In this document: positions 36,018-44,854 of the stretch, in pieces
Layout of the letters: every line of letters starts with the position of its first letter
Position numbering within the stretch: position 1 is the first letter of the stretch
NCBI GenBank assembly: GCA_963765375.1
Contig: CAVXVZ010000007.1
Coordinates: 124,001 to 188,000 of the forward strand
DNA: 64,000 bases
Direction: 5' to 3'
From: Roseiarcus sp963765375
GTDB lineage: Bacteria; Pseudomonadota; Alphaproteobacteria; Rhizobiales; Beijerinckiaceae
The notes under the pieces: generated by a model
The model's input: only the letters and a program-made list of their open reading frames with translations
Database searches by the model: none
What the model was told of the DNA's origin: nothing
Position numbers and translations under genes: made by a program

Positions 36018-36049
36018 CCGTCCACGGCGCCTTTCAGCGCCGTGGACGG
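36018..36049 (-). promoter_or_regulatory. 13-bp stem-loop between sugar-binding protein and permease genes
   Basis: Perfect 13-base arms ccgtccacggcgc and gcgccgtggacgg surround a 6-base loop. No U tract follows. Such structures after the binding-protein gene protect its mRNA and set the excess of binding protein over permease. A similar hairpin exists after the second binding-protein gene (49071-49100). Confidence 0.75.
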
Positions 36050-36076
36050 TTCGCTCCGAGGAAACGGCGACGCCCC

Positions 36077-37744
36077 TCAGGCGATGCCCATCGCGATGCG
36101 GTAATACTTCACCTGGTTCTCGCGACCGAGTTTGTCGGTAAGCTTTTCCCAGGCCGCCGCGACATTGTCCGCGCCCTGCTGCGCGCTCTGCTTGCCGGCG
36201 AAAGTCTTCTGCAGCTCGTCCTCGGCGATGCTGTAGTACTGGAAGATGCCGGGGATGCGCGGCTCGATCGCCGAGTTAGGATGGTTGTACGACGTGGATT
36301 GCGAGTCCATGTAGGAGCCGATGTACGTCTTGTCGTAACCGGCAAGCGCCCACAGATCGAGGTTTGTATGGCTCTTCCGGTAAGGCTGGAAGCCTGACGG
36401 ATAGGCGGCCGTCCACATGGACAAGTCCTTGCCGCCGAGATGGGCCGCCGCGCTCCAGGCCGCCTTGTGACGCTTTTCATCGCTGTCGACGGTCTTCATC
36501 ACATAGATGCCCCAGCCGAGATAGGCCATGTTCGGCGCGCGGTTCGGTCCGGTCTGCAGCTTCTCCCACTGGCCTTTCCGGAAGTTGTAGACGTCGTCCG
36601 ACCCGGGGAGGATGTCAAAGTCGAGCACGTCGCCAACCGTCGCGGTGTCGCTCGTCTTGGCGACCGTCCCAATGTCGCCCCACCATTCGAGGAGCGAGCC
36701 GGTTCCGGTCAGGAACTGCTGGAAGGCCGACGTGCCGGGGTCGGCGTTGATCTGGTCGGCGGGCTCGTAAGGAAGCGTATCGACCACATCCTGGATCGCG
36801 CGCACCCAGGCCGGGTTGTTGACAAGCGGCTTCATGTTCTCGTCGAACAGCCAGTTCTTCTCGCCGGGGTATTTTGCGTACGCCGTTGCGCGGCTGCCGG
36901 TGAAATAGAACTGGAACCCGCCCCACGGCTTCGGCTGGTCGAGGAAGCCGTAGACCTCCTTGCCCTTCACCTTCTTGCCCTTGAGGAACTTGGTGACCTG
37001 CTGGACCTGCTGCCAGGTCTGCGGCGGGCCCCACGTCTCGAGCCCCGCCTTGTCCTTCCAGTCCGCCCACTGCTTGGCGAGATCGGAATCGGAGAACACG
37101 TCGGTGCGCCGGTTCATCGTATGGCAATCGCTGTCGATGGTGACGCGATGGATCTTGCCGTTCCATGTGCCGACCGGCGGCTTCAAATAGTTGACGTAGT
37201 CGTCGAAATCGATCTGCTTCTTCACCCAGTCGGGCATTTCGGACAGCAGATCCTTGACGCCCATGTCGCCTTCGAACGGGGCGCCCATCTCGATGATGTC
37301 GAAGTCGGCGGTCCCGGTCGCGATCGATTGCTGCAGGCGGGCGTTGTAGTCGGCTTGAGCCAGATCGATCCACTTGATGGAGGCGCCGGTATATGCCTCC
37401 CAGGGCTTGAGGAAGCCGCGGAACAGGAAGTTGTGCAGGTTCTGGTTGTTTAGGCCCATGAAAGAGAAATTGACGCCCTTGAACTCTCCCGGTTGCACGT
37501 ATTCTTTGGTTGGGCCGAGGCAAAGCTCGCCGACTTTCTGCCAGTCGGCGTCGGTCGGGGATCCGTTACCTGCGCCGGGAATTTTCATGATTTGGGCGAC
37601 GACGCTGTCGGCGGCGAAGGACGGGCTCGACGACAGAAAGGGCGAAACTGCCGCGATCGCCGCAGCGGCGCCTGCCGCCCCTTTTAGGACCTCGCGACGG
37701 CTCCTTTGCATCGCCATGAGCTGCTCGTAGACATGCACACGCAT
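36077..37744 (-). CDS. ABC sugar-binding protein (CUT1, Tat-exported)
   Basis: The 555-residue protein starts with a cagggagaag ribosome site 8 bases before the ATG. The N-terminus has a twin-arginine signal (SRREVLKGAAGAAAAIAAVS). The mature part is of the MalE/UgpB type: KWIDLAQADYNARLQQSIAT and LEWWGDIGTVAKTSDTA. It delivers the sugar to the two permeases downstream. It is large for the family (about 420 usual), with an N-terminal segment of about 60 residues before the first lobe. Confidence 0.9.
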   Translation of the reverse strand: MRVHVYEQLMAMQRSRREVLKGAAGAAAAIAAVSPFLSSSPSFAADSVVAQIMKIPGAGNGSPTDADWQKVGELCLGPTKEYVQPGEFKGVNFSFMGLNNQNLHNFLFRGFLKPWEAYTGASIKWIDLAQADYNARLQQSIATGTADFDIIEMGAPFEGDMGVKDLLSEMPDWVKKQIDFDDYVNYLKPPVGTWNGKIHRVTIDSDCHTMNRRTDVFSDSDLAKQWADWKDKAGLETWGPPQTWQQVQQVTKFLKGKKVKGKEVYGFLDQPKPWGGFQFYFTGSRATAYAKYPGEKNWLFDENMKPLVNNPAWVRAIQDVVDTLPYEPADQINADPGTSAFQQFLTGTGSLLEWWGDIGTVAKTSDTATVGDVLDFDILPGSDDVYNFRKGQWEKLQTGPNRAPNMAYLGWGIYVMKTVDSDEKRHKAAWSAAAHLGGKDLSMWTAAYPSGFQPYRKSHTNLDLWALAGYDKTYIGSYMDSQSTSYNHPNSAIEPRIPGIFQYYSIAEDELQKTFAGKQSAQQGADNVAAAWEKLTDKLGRENQVKYYRIAMGIA

Positions 37745-37884
37745 GGATCGCTTCTCCCTGTTGCGCCGACATTGCGAGACGCTTCCGTCCGGATCGGATG
37801 GGACGCTTGACCGCGCTCCGCTTGCGCTAGGTCGGGCGCTCGCCTAAACGCAGGCTCCAGACTAAGCGTGCGCTTTGCGACAAG

Positions 37885-38655
37885 TCAATTGCGCGCGACG
37901 TGGGCTTTTGCACGATTTCCGCCGAGGACAAGGCGTAAGCTGTCCAGGATCAGGTCGCGTCCCGTCCGGCCTAGCTCCGTGCTCGCCTGCTTCGCCGATC
38001 GCGTGTACCAACGATCTTCCGACAGGCGAGAAAGATCGACGCCCGCGGGCAAAAGCGCCATCAGTAGAGAGGTTTCCCCCTCGCCGGCGTGATCGAACGG
38101 ATAGCGCTCCAGGACCTCCGGCGACATCAACGGATGCGCCTTGATCCAGTTGAAAGGATCGTCTCCCGCCGCCTGCTGGGCGTAGTACCCGGCCATTTTC
38201 TCATTCCCCCACCACCCCTCGCCGCGCTCCGTCTCGAGAAATGCGAAGATCGCCTGACGGGCCGCAAATTTGAACGCCAGGTCCGTTGGCATCCCGACGC
38301 TGAAGTTTTCGGTCTGGTGATGAATGATCGCATGGATGTTGCGAAAGCCGATCCGCAGCAATCCATGCAGCAGCGCCTTCGCGAAGGGCAAGAGCGCCTC
38401 CGCATCAACATGCAACGTGCCGTTGCCCTCCGGAGGCTCGACGGCATAACTGGCCGCGCCGTAGTGGAAGGGTGGAAGGATCACGAGATCCATGTCCTTC
38501 TCCAGGATCTCCAGTATTCCCGTCACCGCCAGCGTATCCATTCCGACAGCCATGTGCTCGCCATGGTATTCGAGCACACCAAGCGGAAGGACGATCGGCC
38601 AGCGCTGTTCGATCGCGGTGCGGATCTGGTGCGGCAGCATCAATTCATATCGCAT
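37885..38655 (-). CDS. creatininase-family amidohydrolase-like protein
   Basis: The 256-residue protein starts MRYELMLPHQIRTAIEQRWP and has the family motif LPLGVLEYHGEHMAVGMDTL (metal ligands Glu, His, Asp) and GFRNIHAIIHHQTENFSVGM. Known members act on creatinine, 2-amino-5-formylamino-riboflavin intermediates and mycofactocin. The ribosome-proximal ATG at 38655 is preceded by gaagga. Placed between the ATPase and the binding-protein gene of a sugar operon, it is unusual; a role in cleaving an amide or lactam-like group of the substrate is inferred only from this position. Confidence 0.85.
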   Translation of the reverse strand: MRYELMLPHQIRTAIEQRWPIVLPLGVLEYHGEHMAVGMDTLAVTGILEILEKDMDLVILPPFHYGAASYAVEPPEGNGTLHVDAEALLPFAKALLHGLLRIGFRNIHAIIHHQTENFSVGMPTDLAFKFAARQAIFAFLETERGEGWWGNEKMAGYYAQQAAGDDPFNWIKAHPLMSPEVLERYPFDHAGEGETSLLMALLPAGVDLSRLSEDRWYTRSAKQASTELGRTGRDLILDSLRLVLGGNRAKAHVARN

Positions 38656-38677
38656 CCGATCCTTCCTTCGGGCGATC

Positions 38678-39739
38678 CTACCCCAGCCGCTTTCCGGTTT
38701 CGGCGTCAAAGAGGTGGACCGCATCCAGGTTCGGCGACAGGGGCAGAATGTCGCCCGGCAGCGCGGAGATCCGGTCGCGGAAGACGCCAACGATTGGCTG
38801 GTCGCCGAGCTTTGCAAAGACCTGCGTTTCGGAGCCGGTCGGTTCCACCACTGAAATCTTTGCTCTGAACCCGTCACCGATGGCCAGATGCTCGGGCCGG
38901 ATGCCATAGATGCATGCGCGTCCGTCGATACCTTTCGGCGCTGATCTCAGCGGCAGTTCGACGCCAGTCTCGGTCACGAATAATGGCTTGCCGTCCACTT
39001 TGACCGAGCCCTTCAAAAAATTCATTGACGGAGATCCAATGAACCCCGCCACGAAAAGGGTCGCCGGGCGATCGTAAAGCTCGAGAGGGGGGCCGACCTG
39101 CTCGACCACGCCGTCGCGCATGACCACGATTCGGTCCGCCATCGTCATCGCCTCGACCTGATCGTGGGTCACGTAGATTGTTGTCGTTTTCAGGCGCTGA
39201 TGCAGTTCCTTGATCTCCGCCCGCATTTGCACCCGCAGCTTGGCGTCCAGGTTGGACAGCGGCTCGTCGAAGAGAAAGGCCTGCGGATCGCGCACGATGG
39301 CGCGCCCCATCGCGACGCGCTGGCGCTGGCCGCCCGACAATTGCCGCGGATAGCGGGAGAGGTAAGGAGCGACATCGAGAATCTCCGCCGCCCGCCGCAC
39401 TCGCGCCTGAATTTCGGCCTTGGGCGTATTCCGCAGCTTCAGGCCGAAACTCATGTTCTCTTCCACCGTTTTGTGCGGATAAAGGGCGTAATTTTGGAAG
39501 ACCATCGCGATGTCGCGATCTCTCGGGGCGACGTTGTTGACGACGCGCGCGCCGATCTTGATCCTGCCTTCGGAGATCGGTTCGAGTCCGGCGATCATCC
39601 TAAGAAGCGTCGACTTTCCGCATCCGGACGGCCCAACCAGAGTGACAAATTCGCCGTCGGCGATCGAAATCGACACGCCGTGAATGACTTCGACGCCGCC
39701 GTAGGCCTTGCGTACATTGACAACGTCGACTGACGCCAT
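38678..39739 (-). CDS. ABC sugar transporter ATPase (MalK/UgpC type)
   Basis: The 353-residue protein has Walker A GPSGCGKSTLLRMIAGLE, ABC signature LSGGQRQRVAMGRAIVRDP, Walker B FLFDEPLSNLDAKLR and the H-loop IYVTHDQVEAM, then a C-terminal TOBE-type regulatory domain of about 110 residues. It is the first gene of the minus-strand importer operon, with a ggaggag ribosome site, and would energise uptake by the two permeases. The 116-base gap to the divergent DUF4432 gene must contain both promoters. Confidence 0.93.
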   Translation of the reverse strand: MASVDVVNVRKAYGGVEVIHGVSISIADGEFVTLVGPSGCGKSTLLRMIAGLEPISEGRIKIGARVVNNVAPRDRDIAMVFQNYALYPHKTVEENMSFGLKLRNTPKAEIQARVRRAAEILDVAPYLSRYPRQLSGGQRQRVAMGRAIVRDPQAFLFDEPLSNLDAKLRVQMRAEIKELHQRLKTTTIYVTHDQVEAMTMADRIVVMRDGVVEQVGPPLELYDRPATLFVAGFIGSPSMNFLKGSVKVDGKPLFVTETGVELPLRSAPKGIDGRACIYGIRPEHLAIGDGFRAKISVVEPTGSETQVFAKLGDQPIVGVFRDRISALPGDILPLSPNLDAVHLFDAETGKRLG

Positions 39740-39855
39740 TCTTCTCCTCCCGGCGGATGCGCTTTCGTCCCGCCATTGCGACGGCAGCGTAATTCATCGC
39801 AAAACTGCCGTCGAGGCGGACAAAGCGCAATAGGTCGCCTCAAGGGGGAAACGCC

Positions 39856-40956
39856 GTGATTGACGCCAACGGGACCGTACGGGTTTCTCTTCGGCGAGAG
39901 GACTTTGGCGAGAAGGATCGGGAAGTCGTGCGCTTCGACGATCTCAGCGCCAGCACGTTCCGCTATGGGACCGGCGTCGAGGCGATCCGGCTGTCCAACC
40001 GCCGCGGGCACGTCGTCGTACTGCCCTATATGGGACAGATGATTTGGTCCGCGGCCTTCGACGGCGTCGATCTCGCGATGACGAGCATGTTTCCGCAGCC
40101 GCGCCCGGCCAAATCGATCGTCGAGACCTATGGCTGTCTCGCCTATCATTCTGGATTGTTGCGAAACGGCGTTCCGTCGGTGGAAGACAATCACCCTCCG
40201 CACGGGGAGGCGCCCTGCGCCGAGATGGATGAAGCGGGCCTCCTTTGCGGTGCGGACTCAAGCGGGCGGTGGATCGCCGTGACTGGCGTTCGGGAGTACG
40301 CGATGGGTTTCGGCGCCCACTATCGGGCGACCCCGAGAGTCGCGCTCAGGCGCGAAGAGACGGGTTGCCAGATCGTGATGGAGGTCCAGAACCTTGCCGC
40401 CGCGCCAATGGAGCTCATGTATATGTGCCATGTCAATTTCGCTTTTGCGGAGGGGGCGCGGATCGTGCAGTCCGTCCCGTTCACGCCCGAGCACGTCGTG
40501 GCGCGAACCTCGATACCCGGACATGTCCTTCCGACGCCGCAATATCGGGCGTTGATCGATGCGTTCGCGGCCAACCCTGCGCGCCTCCGCGTGCTGAACG
40601 AAAACTCGCTCTATGACCCGGAGCAGGTCTTCTACATCAAGGGTCTCAAGCGCGGGTCAGACGGGCTCGTCCATTTCATGCTGATGCGGCGGGATGGCGA
40701 TGCCTTCGCGATCTCCTGGGATCCGGAGACAATGCCTCACTGCATCCGCTGGATTCTCGACAACCAGGACCAGAGGGTGGCCGCGTTCGCAATGCCTGCG
40801 ACATGCGAGCCTGAGGGTTATTTGGCCGAGAAGCGCAAGGGAAACGTTCGTCTCCTGAAGAGTGGCGCCCTAGCCGTGTTCACGACACGCATCGCCTTGG
40901 TGAGCAAAGGCGAGGCAGGCGCCGCCGCCGCCTCGATTGAGGGAAGCGCCGGATGA
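39856..40956 (+). CDS. DUF4432 / aldose-epimerase-like protein
   Basis: The 366-residue protein belongs to the beta-sandwich DUF4432 family related to galactose mutarotases: VEAIRLSNRRGHVVVLPYMG, SIVETYGCLAYHSGLLRNGV and HVNFAFAEGARIVQ. The conserved His residues that serve as acid/base in epimerases are visible (AYHSG, CHVNF). It probably isomerises a sugar at the hemiacetal position. It opens the plus-strand half of the divergent sugar locus, and its stop overlaps the next gene by four bases. Confidence 0.82.
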   Translation: MIDANGTVRVSLRREDFGEKDREVVRFDDLSASTFRYGTGVEAIRLSNRRGHVVVLPYMGQMIWSAAFDGVDLAMTSMFPQPRPAKSIVETYGCLAYHSGLLRNGVPSVEDNHPPHGEAPCAEMDEAGLLCGADSSGRWIAVTGVREYAMGFGAHYRATPRVALRREETGCQIVMEVQNLAAAPMELMYMCHVNFAFAEGARIVQSVPFTPEHVVARTSIPGHVLPTPQYRALIDAFAANPARLRVLNENSLYDPEQVFYIKGLKRGSDGLVHFMLMRRDGDAFAISWDPETMPHCIRWILDNQDQRVAAFAMPATCEPEGYLAEKRKGNVRLLKSGALAVFTTRIALVSKGEAGAAAASIEGSAG

Positions 40957-41907
40957 GCAAGACATCAATGCCGCGCATTGGGGTCGTCGGCAGCAACATG
41001 GTGGATCTCATCACCTATGTGAGCCGGATGCCGGCAAGAGGCGAGACGGTCGAAGCCCCAAGCTTCGAAATGGGCCACGGAGGGAAGGGCGCCAACCAGG
41101 CCGTGGCTGCAGCAAGAACTCGGGGCATCCGTCGTCATGGTCACCGCGGTGGGCGACGACATGTTCGCGGATGCGACCATCAGGAATTTCGATCGTTTCG
41201 GGATCGATACGCGCTATGTCAAGCGCGTTCCAGGCAAATCAAGCGGCGTCGCCCCGATCATGGTTGAGCCGAACGGAGAGAATTCGATCCTCATCGTCAA
41301 GGGCGCCAATGCTGACCTGTCGCCGGCGGATATCGAGAGCGCCGCCGATATTCTCAAAACTTGTGACCTCATCCTGCTGCAGCTCGAGGTTCCTCTCGAG
41401 ACGGTTTACGCCGCCATCGAATTCGGCAAGCGGCACGGCGTCAGGACCGTTCTCAACCCGGCGCCTGCGACGCCGGACCTCAAAGTGGAAAGGATTCGTG
41501 ACGTTTCATTCTTCGTCCCGAACGAGACCGAGCTCGCGATTCTGACCGGGCTTCCCGTCGATACGGAGGCCAACGTTGTTGCAGCGGCGCGGACTCTGCT
41601 CGCAAAGGGGATTGAAACCGTCATCGTCACCCTCGGTTCTCGCGGCGCGCTTCTCACGACGTCGTCCGACGCGAGGCGAATCGAGCCAGTGAACGTGAAT
41701 CCGGTCGATACGACGGGGGCGGGGGACGCCTTTGTGGGCAGCTTCGCGCGTTTCTTCGCCGGCGGCCTCACGCCGGAAGACGCGCTGACCCAAGCCGCGC
41801 GCTACGCCGCGGACTCCGTAACGCGACGGGGCACCCAGAAATCCTACGCTTCGACGGATGAGTTCAAAGCTTTCTGCGAAACCTTGAGGGGAGAAAGGCA
41901 GACCTGA
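40953..41907 (+). pseudogene. rbsK: ribokinase-like PfkB kinase, frameshifted
   Basis: The start MSKTSMPRIGVVGSNMVDLI overlaps the DUF4432 stop (ATGA). The N-terminal part includes MGHGGKGANQAVAAA; then one extra A (41117/41118) moves the frame, and the rest, starting MVTAVGDDMFADATIRNFDR and containing VNPVDTTGAGDAFVGSFARF with the catalytic base, is in the next frame. Reading without that A gives a complete about 317-residue kinase with ARLGASVVMVTAVG at the join. It would phosphorylate a pentose or ketohexose to feed hxlA-hxlB and the xylulokinase. Confidence 0.83.
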
Positions 41908-42126
41908 GGCTTTAGCGCGCGCACACGCGGACCGCCTCGGTGGATCTGCGCCAAATCCGCCAATCCATCGCGAGCGCGAAATTGGTTCGCCGCCGAGACG
42001 CTGAAGATCGACACTTCTGACCGACTTCCTCCAGCGGAATCCCGATCACCAATTGCAACGACGCTGCCAAGCTTCTAACTCTGTCCTGGGACGTCGTAAC
42101 AGACCTATTATCGGGGAGAGCGCCGG

Positions 42127-42786
42127 GTGTTGCTGCAGGTTGCGATCGACAAGGCTGAAAACATCGGCGTTATTGCCCAGGTGCGAGGCGTGGCCGACAT
42201 TATCGAGATTGGGACGCCGCTCCTCAAGCGCTTCGGAATCGGCGCGATTGCAACGGCGCGAGAACTTTGTCCGGATACGCCAATTCTCGCCGACACCAAG
42301 ACCGTCGATGGCGGCGACCTCGAAGCCGAGATGGTGCTTGGCGCGGGCGCGCAGCTCATGACGGTCCTTTCCTCGACCTCCCGCGCAACGCACGCGGCAG
42401 TCGGACGCGTCGCGGCGCGCTTCGGGGCCTTTGTCGTCGTCGACACCATTACTGAGTTCGGCAAGTCCGAGCTCCTCCCTGCGGACGCGAGCTTTCCCGA
42501 GAGCTTCGCCTACGTTGGCGTTCATTCCGCGACTGACGCGCGGATCGCCGGCGACCGTTCATCGGCGCATATTGACGCGGTTTCGGACATCCGCCGTCGG
42601 GGCTTTCGTGTTGCTCTCGCCGGAGGACTAGGGCCGCACAGTCTGGACGACGTCCTTAAGGTTGAGCCTGAGATCGTGATCGTAGGCAGCGCCATCACCG
42701 GCGCCGAGGACCCCAGAGGGATTGCTAAATGGATCAAGGACCGATTGCGCAATCCGGGCCGTGGCTGGCCATCGGACGCGAAATAG
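42127..42786 (+). CDS. hxlA: 3-hexulose-6-phosphate synthase-like protein (HPS / KGPDC superfamily)
   Basis: A GTG start at 42127, after ggggagagc, gives 219 residues. The phosphate-binding (beta/alpha)8 barrel has the suprafamily residues D8 (VAIDKA), E28 (EIGTPL) and D56-x-K58-x-x-D61 (ADTKTVDGG), then VGVHSATDARIAG. In HPS the enzyme joins or cleaves formaldehyde and ribulose 5-phosphate; in the related KGPDC it decarboxylates 3-keto-L-gulonate 6-phosphate. The companion hxlB and the Thr three residues after the conserved His favour HPS (KGPDC has Arg there, as I recall). It lies 219 bases after the frameshifted kinase. Confidence 0.78.
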   Translation: MLLQVAIDKAENIGVIAQVRGVADIIEIGTPLLKRFGIGAIATARELCPDTPILADTKTVDGGDLEAEMVLGAGAQLMTVLSSTSRATHAAVGRVAARFGAFVVVDTITEFGKSELLPADASFPESFAYVGVHSATDARIAGDRSSAHIDAVSDIRRRGFRVALAGGLGPHSLDDVLKVEPEIVIVGSAITGAEDPRGIAKWIKDRLRNPGRGWPSDAK

Positions 42787-43277
42787 CGGAAACGCTGGCG
42801 CGCGTGAATGCGAGCGCGTTCCACTCCTTTGTGCATGTTTTCCGAGATAAGGGACGCCGTTGGTTCTTCTCGGGACAGGGGCGCTCCGGCCTTGTCGCGA
42901 AGATGGCCGCGATGCGCTTCATGCACATCGGCCGCGCTGCGCATTTTGTCGGTGAAGCTACCGCCCCGTCTATTCGCGCGGAGGACGGGCTGTGCGTCAT
43001 CTCGGGATCGGGCACGACCTCCGTGAGCCTCCACTTCGGACGCATAGCGAAGGGAGAAGGCGCCAAGATCGCCCTGATTACCCGAGAGCCGGGTAGCGAG
43101 CTTGCGAAACTCGCCGACTGCGTCTTTCACACGCCGATTGAAACGACTCAGCAGTTCGGGGGCAGCCTTTTTGAACAGACGAGCCTCATTATCCTCGATG
43201 CGATTGTCCTTGAACTGATGCAGGCCCTCCCCGATGCGCATCGGCTGATGCTCAATCGCCACACCAACCTGCAATAG
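42729..43277 (+). CDS. hxlB: 6-phospho-3-hexuloisomerase-like SIS-domain protein
   Basis: The 182-residue SIS-domain protein carries SGQGRSGLVAKMAAMRFMHI and VISGSGTTSVSLHFGRIAKG, the sugar-phosphate-binding loops, matching PHI (HxlB) that interconverts 3-hexulose 6-phosphate and fructose 6-phosphate. Its start lies inside hxlA (58-base overlap), so the two are one translational unit. It uses an ATG at 42729; a downstream start would be possible but would delete the first helix. The C-terminus QFGGSLFEQTSLIILDAIVL is typical. Confidence 0.82.
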   Translation: MDQGPIAQSGPWLAIGREIAETLARVNASAFHSFVHVFRDKGRRWFFSGQGRSGLVAKMAAMRFMHIGRAAHFVGEATAPSIRAEDGLCVISGSGTTSVSLHFGRIAKGEGAKIALITREPGSELAKLADCVFHTPIETTQQFGGSLFEQTSLIILDAIVLELMQALPDAHRLMLNRHTNLQ

Positions 43278-43288
43278 AGTGATGTGGC

Positions 43289-44854
43289 GTGACGGCAAGG
43301 CAAAAAGACCTGCTGCTTGCAATCGACGTCGGGACTGGCAGCGTGCGCGCAGCGCTCTTTCACCGGTCGGGACAGCTACTCTCCTTAAGCGCGCGGCAGC
43401 ACGATCAGATCGTGCCGGGCTTCGGCCTGGCGGAGCAGCGTCCGGCTGACTGGTGGGATGGGGCGGTTGAGAGCATTCGCCGTGTTCTCGAGACCGTTGA
43501 ACATGCACCCTCTCGGGTCAGCGCGGTCGCCGCCTGCGGACAGATGCACGGGACCGTTTTGATCGACGGCGAGGGCCAACTCGCGCTTGATTCCGTTCAG
43601 CTTTGGAATGACAAGCGGCCAAGCGAGGAAGTCGCGGCTTTCGTCGCCGCTCACGATGTTGACGCACTTTGGCCAATTGCAGCCAATCCGCCGTCCGTCG
43701 CCTGGCCGGGTTTCAAACTGCAATGGATCGCCGGCCACCAGCCTGAGGCGCTGGCGCGCGCGGCTTCCCTTCTCATGCCGAAGGACTACGTCAACTTCCG
43801 GCTGACGGGGATGCTGGGCATGGACGAATCTGACGCCTCCTGCACGTATCCCTGGGACGCGCGATCGAGCGATTGGAGCCCTGAGCTCACACGTCTTCTT
43901 GGCATTGATCAGCGGCTGCTGCCCCAGGTTCGCGCGGCGCACGTCCTCATCGGCGCCGTGTCGCCGAAAGCCGCGGCGGAAACCGGCCTTCTGTCCGGTA
44001 CTCCGGTCTCAGCTGGCACGAGCGATTTCGCCGCCACGCTATTGGGATCCGGCGTGTCGCCCGAACATCGCGGCTCTGACATCACCGGCACCTCAACACT
44101 AACCACGGCCTATGGTGCGCAGCCGTTGCAAGATCCGGTCGTGACGAACATGCGAACAGCCGACGGCGCGTGGGGTGCGTTTACAATAATCGACGCAGGC
44201 GGCGATTCAATGCGTTGGGCCCGCCGCGCCTTTCACAACAACGAGGTCGATTACGACGCAATCGTCGCAATGGCCCAAGCGGCGCCGCCAGGATGCGATC
44301 GTCTACTGTTCCTGCCGTATCTCAACGGCGAACGGTTCGGCGGCGCCGCGAAGGCCCGCGGGGAATTCTTTGGGCTTGCGAGCGGACATCACGCAGGTCA
44401 TCTTCATCGTGCGGTGATGGAGGGTGTCGCCTTCGCGGCGAGGCGCAATCTTTTACTTCTGGAACGCAAGAGCGGGTCAATCGAGTCCATCGTCGCAGCG
44501 GCCGGCGGAGCGCGTGGACTGTGGCTTGAAATCAAGGCCAGCGTCTATGACCGCCGGATCGTCGTCCCCGCCCAGGCGGAGGCAGGCGTTGCGGGCTGCG
44601 CAATGATAGCAGCCGTCGCTGCCGGCGAGGCGGCGGACTGGAAGGATGCGCGCAGACGATTTGTCTCGTTCCGCGACGAAATCCTTCCCAATCCTGCCTG
44701 GCGCGACCGCTATTTGCGCTATGCGGAGGTCTTCGACGCGCTGTACGACGCGAACCAGCCCCTCTGGCTCAAACTCGATGCGCTAGGAGCCTGTCCGAGA
44801 AATGGCGGATTTTGGTGGCGGCGTTTGCGCGAATCGGATTCTGCTTGCTTATGA
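43289..44854 (+). CDS. xylB: xylulokinase-like FGGY kinase, C-terminus changed by IS insertion
   Basis: A GTG start gives MTARQKDLLLAIDVGTGSVR with the ATP phosphate-1 motif, then AACGQMHGTVLIDGEGQLAL, TSDFAATLLGSG and VAAAGGARGLWLEIKASVYD. It phosphorylates a pentulose such as xylulose. The native end was LKLDALD-stop: removing the IS1182-type element at 44787 and one CTAG restores gac tga two codons later. The current frame runs into the element and adds 22 foreign residues (GACPRNGG...). Since only the last residue is replaced and a tail is added, the kinase may still work. Confidence 0.85.
   Translation: MTARQKDLLLAIDVGTGSVRAALFHRSGQLLSLSARQHDQIVPGFGLAEQRPADWWDGAVESIRRVLETVEHAPSRVSAVAACGQMHGTVLIDGEGQLALDSVQLWNDKRPSEEVAAFVAAHDVDALWPIAANPPSVAWPGFKLQWIAGHQPEALARAASLLMPKDYVNFRLTGMLGMDESDASCTYPWDARSSDWSPELTRLLGIDQRLLPQVRAAHVLIGAVSPKAAAETGLLSGTPVSAGTSDFAATLLGSGVSPEHRGSDITGTSTLTTAYGAQPLQDPVVTNMRTADGAWGAFTIIDAGGDSMRWARRAFHNNEVDYDAIVAMAQAAPPGCDRLLFLPYLNGERFGGAAKARGEFFGLASGHHAGHLHRAVMEGVAFAARRNLLLLERKSGSIESIVAAAGGARGLWLEIKASVYDRRIVVPAQAEAGVAGCAMIAAVAAGEAADWKDARRRFVSFRDEILPNPAWRDRYLRYAEVFDALYDANQPLWLKLDALGACPRNGGFWWRRLRESDSACL

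Noticed and set aside
42127..43277. hxlAB taken as evidence for methylotrophy
   Set aside because: No methanol, methylamine or methane oxidation genes are nearby and the surrounding genes are for sugars.
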